From an uncultured Acidimicrobiales bacterium (GTDB lineage Bacteria > Actinomycetota > Acidimicrobiia > Acidimicrobiales > Hopanoidiivorantaceae), in assembly GCA_958295755.1 (NCBI GenBank), contig OY282367.1, positions 1,678,022-1,742,021 of the forward strand: a stretch of DNA of 64,000 nt. The letters are read 5' to 3'. Below are positions 36,481 to 44,139 of the stretch, piece by piece (position 1 is the stretch's first letter; every line of letters begins with the position of its first letter). The notes under the pieces are model-generated. The model searched no databases, was not told where the DNA came from, and was given only the letters and a program-made list of their open reading frames with translations. The position numbers and the translations under genes are program-made.

Positions 36481-38577
36481 GTGGCACTTTGGAGATTGCG
36501 TAAACAGCGAACAGCGCAAAGAGAAGCATCGGGCATTAGAGCTGCCACCTATTCCCGCTGGGATGGCACACAATCGGGGTTTGATCCTGATGCGGCAGAC
36601 ATCTTTGCCGAACTGCGAGACGATCTGCTAGAACACGGCGACCCTCTTTACGCCCTGCGCCGCCTGCTCAACGACGGCTTTGAAATAGACGGCGAACGCA
36701 TCAAAGGCATCAGAGAAATGTTGAGAGAGCTTCGGGAACGCCGCAAAGAACGCTTGGAGAATCACAACTTGGACGGCATGTATGACGACATCGCCAAAGA
36801 ACTTCGCGAAGTCATAGAGATGGAACGAAAGTCGCTAGATGATATGGCTGAAACTTCTCAGACTGCTAACCCGGCAGACGATGCGCCAAACTCACCCGCT
36901 ACCTCTCAAGACGACGACTCCCCCGGCAGCGACTTCCACACCCTCGCCGAAAAGCAAATGCAGCTCGATATGTTGCCTCCCGACTTGGCAGGGCAGCTCC
37001 GCCAGCTGGAGAACTACGAATTCACCTCACCTCAAGCTCAGCAACGCTTCTACGAACTTCTCAACGAGCTCCGCCAGCAGCTCATGGAAAACTTCGTCCA
37101 GCAGATCACCGAACAAACCCAAAACCTCTCACCAGAAGATATGTCAAGAATCAAAGATATGCTCGCCGAGCTCAACCAGATGCTGGAACAACGCGCCCAA
37201 GGAGAAGAGCCAGACTTCAACGCCTTTATGGATCGCTTCGGAGATTTCTTCCCAGAAAACCCCCAAAACCTAGACGAATTACTAGAAATCCTCGCCCGGC
37301 GTATGGCCGCTATGCAAGCCATGCTCAACTCTATGACCCCAGAACAGCGCGCCCAGATGTCGCAACTAGCCCAGCAGCTCATGGAAGACTTGGACTTCAA
37401 CTGGCAGATGAATCAGCTGGCACAAAATCTTCAACAGCTATTTCCAAATGCAGGTTGGGAGGCAGGCTACAACTTCGGCGGCGCAGACCCACTCAACTTC
37501 CCTGATGCCATGCAGCTAATGCAAGAACTAGGCGACATAGACCAGCTGGAGAACCTACTATCCAACGCCAACCACCCCGGTGCCCTTGCCGATGTGGACA
37601 TAGAGCGAGCCAAAGAACTGCTGGGCGAAGACGCCGCCCGCAACCTCCGCCAACTTTCTGAGCTAGCCAAGAAACTAGAAGAAGAAGGTCTCATAGAAAA
37701 TCAAGACGGCCACTACGAGATGACACCGAAAGCCATCCGCCGCCTGGGGCAGCACGCTCTAGCTGACTTGTTTTCAAAGCTCACTAAAGACCGCATCGGC
37801 GGGCACGAGCTCCGAGAAATAGGCCAAGGTCACGAGCGCGACTTCTTCACGAAACCTTACGAATGGGGCGATCCTTTCACCTTGGACATTCAGCGCACCG
37901 TCCGCAACGCCATTAGGCGCACTGGTGGTGGCGTACCCGTTAACCTGTCGATTGACGACTTCGAGATAGAACAATCTGAAAATCTTGTACGATCCAGCAC
38001 CGTCTTACTACTTGACCTGTCGCTTTCAATGCCGATGCGGGGCAACTTCCTGCCCGCTAAGAAAGTGGCTATCGCTCTGCAGACGCTCATCACCTCCAAG
38101 TTTCCGCGCGACTATCTAGGCATAGTCGGCTTCAGTGACATTGCCCGTGAGTTTCCCGCCCATCAACTGCCCACTGTCTCGTGGGAATATGTGCACGGCA
38201 CCAACATGCAACATGCCCTGATGCTGGCTCGGCAGATGCTTTCTACTCAATCGGGCTTCAAGCAGGTCATCATGGTAACAGACGGCGAACCTACCGCCCA
38301 CATCACCGATCAGGGCCATCCGTATTTCTCTTATCCACCCACACGAGAGACCGTCCATAAAACTCTCGCCGAAGTGATGCGTTGCACTCGTGAAGACATC
38401 CTTATCAATGTGTTCATGCTGGATGCCACCGACTATCTAGCCCATTTTGTGGAACAGATAACCAAACTCAACGGCGGACGAGCTTTCTTCACCACCCCTG
38501 GCAACCTAGGCGACTATGTGCTGGTGGATTTCGTAGAGCAAAAACGAAAACTGCTGTCTAACAGACGAGCTGCCTAG
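36481..38577 (+). CDS. VWA (von Willebrand factor A) domain protein
   Basis: The 698-residue protein, starting with GTG, has a long Gln/Leu/Glu-rich helical region (residues 90-300, many QLMEDL/QQLMENF-like phrases, likely coiled coil) and a C-terminal VWA domain (from about residue 500) with an intact MIDAS motif (LLLDLSLSMPMRGN) and later VTDGEPTAH. Such proteins often work with a MoxR-type AAA ATPase as a metal- or chelatase-like pair, but no such ATPase is adjacent. It is cytoplasmic by sequence: no signal peptide or membrane helix. Its function in actinobacteria is not defined. Confidence 0.88.
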   Translation: MALWRLRKQRTAQREASGIRAATYSRWDGTQSGFDPDAADIFAELRDDLLEHGDPLYALRRLLNDGFEIDGERIKGIREMLRELRERRKERLENHNLDGMYDDIAKELREVIEMERKSLDDMAETSQTANPADDAPNSPATSQDDDSPGSDFHTLAEKQMQLDMLPPDLAGQLRQLENYEFTSPQAQQRFYELLNELRQQLMENFVQQITEQTQNLSPEDMSRIKDMLAELNQMLEQRAQGEEPDFNAFMDRFGDFFPENPQNLDELLEILARRMAAMQAMLNSMTPEQRAQMSQLAQQLMEDLDFNWQMNQLAQNLQQLFPNAGWEAGYNFGGADPLNFPDAMQLMQELGDIDQLENLLSNANHPGALADVDIERAKELLGEDAARNLRQLSELAKKLEEEGLIENQDGHYEMTPKAIRRLGQHALADLFSKLTKDRIGGHELREIGQGHERDFFTKPYEWGDPFTLDIQRTVRNAIRRTGGGVPVNLSIDDFEIEQSENLVRSSTVLLLDLSLSMPMRGNFLPAKKVAIALQTLITSKFPRDYLGIVGFSDIAREFPAHQLPTVSWEYVHGTNMQHALMLARQMLSTQSGFKQVIMVTDGEPTAHITDQGHPYFSYPPTRETVHKTLAEVMRCTREDILINVFMLDATDYLAHFVEQITKLNGGRAFFTTPGNLGDYVLVDFVEQKRKLLSNRRAA

Positions 38578-38607
38578 TCGGGCCGGCAGTCTCCTCAAAC
38601 TGCTAGT

Positions 38608-39477
38608 TCAAGTTCTCGGATATCGAGACAGATCTAAATCGGCTTTTAGACCCCAGTCCAAAACTCGAACCATCACATGCGAAACCTGACGAAGCACAGC
38701 TAGATACACCACGCCTTTGATCTCACGTCCAATCATTTCCTGCGCCCAGCGCGGTAGCGATCTGACAGCAGCACTGAATAACAACCGATAAGCGATCTTC
38801 TGACCCATGGACAAAGGAAAATCTTCTAGAAACCTGATGGCTTCCCGTCCCTGCGGTATCAAGCGAAGCTCGTTGCGATACCTGTCAATAACCTCTCGCA
38901 TCTCAGCAACACTAGAAGGCGGATCTACCGCCCCAAGTCGCTCAGCAATTATGCCCATGTTGGCCACATACTCGTCGCATTCTCTGGGGCTTAACCGAGG
39001 TCGCCCAAACAACTCGTGGGCCACAAGAAAGCTGTCCACCTCGGCCACATGAATCCACATCAACAAATGCGGATCATTCGCCGAATAAGTTTCACCCTCT
39101 GCGGTTGTTCCAACAACAGTGTCGTGAATTCGCTTCACAGTAGCAATTGACTTCTCAGCCTGAGCCAGCGTCCCATAGGACGTCCATCCCAGAAAATCCA
39201 CAGTCCTGCGTAACCGCCCGAACGGATCGCTTTTGTAGTCGGAATGGTCGGCCATGGCGGTCATGGCAAGAGGATGCAACGACTGCAATAACAGCGCACG
39301 AATCCCTCCAATGATCATTGCCGCATCTAAATGTACCACCCGCACGATACTGTCGGCTTTAAACAAACTAGGTTGCGTCAAATCAGGCACAAACCGAGGC
39401 TTGCGAGTCTGCGCCAAAACCATCCGCAGTCTCTCCCCCACCCGTCGCCGCAACGAATTCACAATTTTCATAAACAA
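38608..39477 (-). CDS. MpaB-like oxygenase family protein (DUF2236)
   Basis: The 289-residue protein matches the DUF2236/MpaB' family: IIGGIRALLLQSLHPLAMTAMADHSDYKSDPFGRLRRTVDFL, LLMWIHVAEVDSFLVAHELFG, and the following helical domain. The HP and H in SLHPLAM and WIHVAEVDSF correspond to the candidate haem-ligand histidines of latex-clearing proteins and MpaB. Members are abundant in actinobacteria and are thought to be haem oxygenases. It starts near the tRNA-Pro at 39587 on the same strand and converges with the VWA gene. Confidence 0.88.
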   Translation of the reverse strand: MFMKIVNSLRRRVGERLRMVLAQTRKPRFVPDLTQPSLFKADSIVRVVHLDAAMIIGGIRALLLQSLHPLAMTAMADHSDYKSDPFGRLRRTVDFLGWTSYGTLAQAEKSIATVKRIHDTVVGTTAEGETYSANDPHLLMWIHVAEVDSFLVAHELFGRPRLSPRECDEYVANMGIIAERLGAVDPPSSVAEMREVIDRYRNELRLIPQGREAIRFLEDFPLSMGQKIAYRLLFSAAVRSLPRWAQEMIGREIKGVVYLAVLRQVSHVMVRVLDWGLKADLDLSRYPRT

Positions 39478-39586
39478 CCTGGCTTCCTTCTAAAACAATC
39501 TGAGATCACCTTGTCTCTGAGATCACCCTGTCTCTTGTTGCTCATATCACAGAAACCACCATTTAATTTGGATATAGCACCATGAG

Positions 39587-39660
<74 letters not shown>

Positions 39661-39672
39661 TGTGAAGTCAGC

Positions 39673-40059
39673 CTAACTTGCGGTAGCCGTTTTGCGGGCA
39701 AGCATCTCTGATGCCGTGCGGCGCAGCAGTAGCGGGTTCAGCGGTTTCACGAGCCAGCCGTCGGCACCCGATTCTTTTGCCAAGAACTGGTCGGCGTCTC
39801 TGTCGAGCAATAGCAATATAGGCACAGGGGGCACTCGCCCCGCTTCCATGTCGTGTCGTAAATCCAAACAGGTCGCCACGCCACCCATGCTGCCAATCTG
39901 CATGTCAAGCACAATCAGATCGGGTTGCACCTCATCTAAACCAGCTCTGATTTCGCGACCATCGGCTACCCTGCTAACATAAGTGTCAGTATCAACTAGG
40001 GCAGAAAAAACCTCCTCCGATACCCAATCCGCATCAGCAGCAAATAATACGCTGTTCAT
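39673..40059 (-). CDS. Stand-alone response-regulator receiver protein
   Basis: The 128-residue protein is a CheY-like receiver with no output domain: acidic pair in LFAADADWVSEE, phospho-acceptor Asp in LIVLDMQIGSMGG (about residue 52), and the conserved Lys in DGWLVKPLNPLLLRR. It lies head-to-head with the STAS protein gene (27-nt spacing between starts), so both may act in one signalling module; no histidine kinase is in the window. Confidence 0.88.
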   Translation of the reverse strand: MNSVLFAADADWVSEEVFSALVDTDTYVSRVADGREIRAGLDEVQPDLIVLDMQIGSMGGVATCLDLRHDMEAGRVPPVPILLLLDRDADQFLAKESGADGWLVKPLNPLLLRRTASEMLARKTATAS

Positions 40060-40086
40060 ATCTCACACAATACAGGGAGAATCATA

Positions 40087-40440
40087 ATGGAAGTCAACAT
40101 TGAAGAAATAGAAAACGAATCAGGCAACTACACGCTCTGCACCCCCAAAGGCGAGTTAGACGCCTTTACGGTCACCACATTCCGTGAAGCACTTCAAGGC
40201 ATCGCCGAGGTGCCCCGCCTTGTGGTCGACTTGGCGGATGTGCCCTTCATGGATTCTGCAGGTCTCGGCGCGCTCATCGGCGGCATCCGCCGCGCCCGCG
40301 ATAATGACGCAACCATTTCGGTGGCATGTAGCCGAGAAGCTCTGCTACGGCTCCTCTATACCACCGGCTTCGACCGGATCGTCCCAGTGCGAGAGAGTTT
40401 AGAAGAAGCTGTGGCAGCCCTTGACGAACCCATTGATTAG
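40087..40440 (+). CDS. STAS-domain anti-sigma-factor antagonist
   Basis: The 117-residue protein is a stand-alone STAS domain of the SpoIIAA/RsbV type: CTPKGELDAFTVTTFREAL, then RLVVDLADVPFMDSAGLGALIGGIRRAR with the phosphorylatable Ser in MDSAGLGAL. Such proteins release a sigma factor by binding its anti-sigma kinase when unphosphorylated. No partner anti-sigma factor is adjacent, but the divergent receiver-domain gene suggests a partner-switching pathway. Confidence 0.9.
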   Translation: MEVNIEEIENESGNYTLCTPKGELDAFTVTTFREALQGIAEVPRLVVDLADVPFMDSAGLGALIGGIRRARDNDATISVACSREALLRLLYTTGFDRIVPVRESLEEAVAALDEPID

Positions 40441-40491
40441 GCGAAGCTCAGACAGATATTCAAATCTTTCCGCCAGCTAACACACCCACTA

Positions 40492-41946
40492 GTGACGCGC
40501 CGGCTACTGATAGCTACTGTGCTAGCTGCTATTGCAGTGGGTATTTTCACTGCTCCAGCACCTGCCACCGCACAGACTTCACCTCAGACAACATCGCAGG
40601 CATCTGACACGGCTATCGTCACCAAGATTTCTGGTCTGCTGGATCCAGTGATGGCAGATTTCCTAGAAAGCTCACTAGATGAAGCTGCCAACACTGGGGC
40701 GGTGCTACTCGTCTTGCAAGTAAACAGCAAAGGCGCGATCATTTCAGACTCCAAACTGGAATCGCTCGCTAATCGCATCGCCGCATCGCCTGTGCCAGTG
40801 GCTGCTTGGGTGGGTCCCACAGGTGCCAGAGCCACAGGCAAGGTAGCCCAACTGTTGGCATACACCCGAGCCGTCGGGATAGCACCCGGTGCCCGTCTCG
40901 GCAAAACAGGAAGCGACGTGTTGCGACAACCCCCCGATACAACCGTCGGTGGATCGTTGGCTTGGTATGATCCCGATAGCAGCTCCTCCGCTAGCAGCTC
41001 CTCTTCTAGTGCTGGCACTGGTCGCTACATCTGGGGCAGGCATGCTGACCGCTTGATCGACAGCACTATCTCATCTGAAGAAGCTCTCAGCTTGGGCATA
41101 GCCCCCACCCCAGCACCTACGGTCGGTGACTTCCTCGTCAACCTAGACGACCTCGGCTTCCAATCGGCTGAGATCGCAAATGATGACGGCCAACCACAAC
41201 TAGAGCCGCTCACCAGAGTCCGTTTCACTCGCCTCGGTGTATTCGATCAGCTCCTCCATACGGTAGCTAGCCCGCCCATCGCCTACGCACTGCTGCTAGT
41301 GGCACTCTGGCTTTTTGCCTTTGAGTTTTTCTTAGCTGGTGTGGGTATAGCAGGTGCCACAGGCGCGCTCAGCTTGCTACTGGCCAGCTACGGCTTGGCA
41401 GTGCTACCAGCTAGTGTGCTGGGAATTGCTCTGCTGGTGTTCTCAGCGTTCGCATATTGTGTGGATTTGCAGGCTGGATCCCCTCGCTTCTGGACGCTCA
41501 TCGGCACAGGCACGCTCGTCTGGGGCACCATTGTGCTGTTCAACGGAGACAACGGCGCAGGTATGTCGTGGATTCCGATGATGCTTGGAACAGCCGGAAT
41601 GCTAGTGGGCATGGTGTGGGTTACACCTGTGGGCGTGCGTAGCCGCTTCTCAACTCCCACGGTCGGGCGAGAATGGATGATCGGCGAAGAAGGCGAAGCA
41701 GTAGAGGCTATCAACCCCGACGGTGTGCTGAAGATCGGCGGCACACTCTGGCAAGCCCATTCTCGCCGAGCCGCCCCCATCGCTATAGGTGAAAAAGCCA
41801 AAGTGGAAGAGCTAGTCGGCCTGACTCTGATGGTTGAGCCAGTTGATGAAGACGATAACTCAGCAGACGATGCCTCAGCAGACGATACCTCAATAAATAA
41901 TGCCGTCGAGGATAATAGCTCAGCAAAAGAGCCAGCAAAATCCTGA
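40492..41946 (+). CDS. NfeD-like membrane protein with ClpP-type N-terminal domain
   Basis: The 484-residue product, starting with GTG, has a signal sequence (RRLLIATVLAAIAVGIFTAPAPATA), a ClpP/crotonase-like domain (residues 40-215), four transmembrane helices (about 260-380) and a C-terminal OB-fold (GREWMIGEEGEAVEAINPDGVLKIGGTLWQA), the NfeD architecture. In active NfeD proteases the nucleophile lies in a GARAASAG-like phrase; here the equivalent reads GARATGKV without Ser, so protease activity may be lost. A Ser-rich insert (SSSASSSSSSAG) and a degenerate Asp/Ser/Ala-rich tail with repeats are unusual. The partner SPFH protein is not seen. Confidence 0.85.
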   Translation: MTRRLLIATVLAAIAVGIFTAPAPATAQTSPQTTSQASDTAIVTKISGLLDPVMADFLESSLDEAANTGAVLLVLQVNSKGAIISDSKLESLANRIAASPVPVAAWVGPTGARATGKVAQLLAYTRAVGIAPGARLGKTGSDVLRQPPDTTVGGSLAWYDPDSSSSASSSSSSAGTGRYIWGRHADRLIDSTISSEEALSLGIAPTPAPTVGDFLVNLDDLGFQSAEIANDDGQPQLEPLTRVRFTRLGVFDQLLHTVASPPIAYALLLVALWLFAFEFFLAGVGIAGATGALSLLLASYGLAVLPASVLGIALLVFSAFAYCVDLQAGSPRFWTLIGTGTLVWGTIVLFNGDNGAGMSWIPMMLGTAGMLVGMVWVTPVGVRSRFSTPTVGREWMIGEEGEAVEAINPDGVLKIGGTLWQAHSRRAAPIAIGEKAKVEELVGLTLMVEPVDEDDNSADDASADDTSINNAVEDNSSAKEPAKS

Positions 41947-42079
41947 AAAATCGCCAGCCAAAAACTGCTATTGCGTTGAACCTCTTAAGAAGCTAAAATT
42001 TGATCTATATGAGACCACCAACACTGCACAGACGAATGACAATAAAACTAAAAGGGAAAACTAAAGGGGTATATCAGCT

Positions 42080-42364
42080 ATGAGCACACTCCTACCCCAC
42101 ACCGACTGGCGACACCAGGCAGCTTGCCGAAGACGAGGCATGTCTGAAATTTTCTACCCACCCCCTGACATAGAGAAAAAACACGACAAGCTAGCCCGTG
42201 AGAAATCAGCCAAAGAAATCTGTGCCACCTGCCCTGTCTGCCCCGAATGCCTAGACCACGCCCTCCGCTACGAAGAAATGCAAGGTGTCTGGGGTGGCAA
42301 AAACGAAGCCGAACGCAAACTAATGCTCCTGAGCCGAGCCACTTCAGTTGCAGTTGACACCTGA
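42080..42364 (+). CDS. WhiB-family iron-sulfur regulator
   Basis: The 94-residue protein has the four WhiB cysteines C16, C48, C51 and C57 (with an extra C54), and the following GVWGG turn. WhiB proteins bind a [4Fe-4S] cluster and often contact sigma-A of RNA polymerase; they occur only in actinobacteria and their phages, which supports the host assignment. The C-terminus after GVWGG is only moderately basic. AAAGGGG precedes the ATG. Which WhiB subgroup it belongs to cannot be settled by eye. Confidence 0.93.
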   Translation: MSTLLPHTDWRHQAACRRRGMSEIFYPPPDIEKKHDKLAREKSAKEICATCPVCPECLDHALRYEEMQGVWGGKNEAERKLMLLSRATSVAVDT

Positions 42365-42453
42365 TACTGCCTGCTAGCAACAATGCAGAAATATACAGCA
42401 CCATCCGGTTCCAGTCAAGCGTAAGTATCACCACTACTATCGGAGCTTTCATC

Positions 42454-44130
42454 ATGCCAACCTTAGACTTTAAAGGCAAGCAGCACATCTACGCACACCA
42501 CCTTACTGTTCCCTACAGGCCGTTGGTACCAGAGTCGACGACCCCCCCCCCCCCCAGATATAATATATCAAATAAGACACCGATAGACCTCCCTAGCGAT
42601 GAGAATTCCCTAGGAGATGACAACCTAATCATTCATGGCGATAACCTCCATGCTCTGAAAGCCCTTCTGCCAAGATACGCAGGTCGCATCAAGTGCATCT
42701 ACATCGACCCGCCCTATAACACGGGCAATGAAGGATGGGTCTACAACGACAACGCGAACAGCCCGCTCATGCGAGAGTGGCTAGGGCAGAATAACCCAGT
42801 AGACGGTGAAGACTTAGAACGACACGATAAATGGCTCTGCATGATGTGGCCCAGGCTGCATCTTTTGAAAGAGTTGCTGGCTGAAGATGGTGTGATATTC
42901 ATTTCAATTGACGATAATGAACAACATCACTTGCGGATGATTATGGATGAGATTTTTGGTGAAGAAAATTTTATTGCTGACTTTGTGTGGAATAGCACTA
43001 AATCAATAACCAATACGGCTCTCGTATCTGTATCGCATACTCACAATATTGCTTACACAAATAGAATTGACATACTAAAGAAAAATCGAGACAACTTTAA
43101 GTTGCCTGCCTTGCTTACAGGATTTGATAATCCAGATAATGATCCTAGGGGCCCATGGAAAGCAGATCCTTTTGAAGCAGGTGGGGAAAGACCAAATCAA
43201 ATGTATCCAATAACCAATCCCGATACTGGAGAAACTTTTTATCCAAAAAAGGGAAACTGCTGGAAAAATGACCTAGTAAAATTTAAGGAGTTGATAAAAG
43301 ACAGCAGAATCGTATTCGGAAAAGGCGGCAAAGGAAGGCCACAGCGTAAGAGGTTTTTGTGGGAAGCACAAGAAAGAGGTCTAACACCAAATACATGGTG
43401 GGAAGATGTAGGCACAACTGCAAAAGGAACGACTTCTGTCAACGAAATATTGGGGCAAGGAGTGTTCCAGAATCCCAAACCGATCGAACTATTGCACAGA
43501 ATTATCCAACTGACATCAGGAAAAGACTCCATAATCCTAGACTCTTTCGCAGGTAGCGGTACAACAGCTCATGCCGTGCTAGCTCTCAACAAAGAAGACG
43601 GTGGTAACCGCAAATTCATCATGGTGGAGTGCGAAGATTATGCTGACACAATAACGGCAGAGCGGGTGCGCCGTGTTATCAAAGGTGTGCCCGAAGCCAG
43701 GGATCAAAGTCTACGCGAGGGTCTAGGCGGTTCATTCACATACTGCACCTTGGGTAGCCCGATTGATATTGAAGAGATGCTCACCGGCACCTCTCTACCT
43801 GCATTTTCCGAACTAGCCGCATACCTGATTCATACAGCTTCAGGGATCTCGACTGACAATAGAGATTTGACAGCACAGAACGAGGATGGTCTGTTCTTTT
43901 CAAATAATACAACTGATTACTATCTGCTATACGAGCCTAACCTCGACTGGCTCCGTAGCAATGAGGCCATGTTCAGCGAAGCTCATGCTAGTCGCATTTC
44001 CTCCAATAATCAAACAACAGGGAGACGAGCGATAGTATTCGCAGCTGGAAAATATATGGGGCAGAGAAATCTGACAGACTTGAACATTACTTTCTGCCAA
44101 CTTCCCTACGATATGCATCTTACAGAGTGA
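42454..44130 (+). CDS. mod: Type III restriction-modification DNA methyltransferase (Mod)
   Basis: The 558-residue subunit methylates adenine and recognises DNA for a type III system. It has the N6-adenine catalytic motif IDPPYNTGNEG near residue 88 and SAM motif LDSFAGSGTTAHAVLALN near residue 360, with the target-recognition region between (residues 175-340), which is AT-rich in codon use. CGGAG precedes the ATG. A run of 14 C at 42542-42555 encodes TPPPP at residues 30-34; loss or gain of one or two C shifts the frame into an early stop. In the given sequence the gene is in frame (ON). It is followed by res with a 9-nt gap. Confidence 0.93.
   Translation: MPTLDFKGKQHIYAHHLTVPYRPLVPESTTPPPPRYNISNKTPIDLPSDENSLGDDNLIIHGDNLHALKALLPRYAGRIKCIYIDPPYNTGNEGWVYNDNANSPLMREWLGQNNPVDGEDLERHDKWLCMMWPRLHLLKELLAEDGVIFISIDDNEQHHLRMIMDEIFGEENFIADFVWNSTKSITNTALVSVSHTHNIAYTNRIDILKKNRDNFKLPALLTGFDNPDNDPRGPWKADPFEAGGERPNQMYPITNPDTGETFYPKKGNCWKNDLVKFKELIKDSRIVFGKGGKGRPQRKRFLWEAQERGLTPNTWWEDVGTTAKGTTSVNEILGQGVFQNPKPIELLHRIIQLTSGKDSIILDSFAGSGTTAHAVLALNKEDGGNRKFIMVECEDYADTITAERVRRVIKGVPEARDQSLREGLGGSFTYCTLGSPIDIEEMLTGTSLPAFSELAAYLIHTASGISTDNRDLTAQNEDGLFFSNNTTDYYLLYEPNLDWLRSNEAMFSEAHASRISSNNQTTGRRAIVFAAGKYMGQRNLTDLNITFCQLPYDMHLTE
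42542..42555 (+). repeat. Poly-C tract (14 C) inside mod: likely phase-variation site
   Basis: Fourteen consecutive C lie at codons 30-34 of mod. With 13 C the frame meets TAG nine codons later; with 12 C it meets TAA two codons later. Only lengths equal to 14 plus multiples of three keep Mod intact, so slipped-strand mispairing would switch the gene on and off. Tracts of this kind are well known in phase-variable mod genes of Haemophilus, Neisseria and Helicobacter. Confidence 0.85.
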
Positions 44131-44139
44131 GTATCGCCC

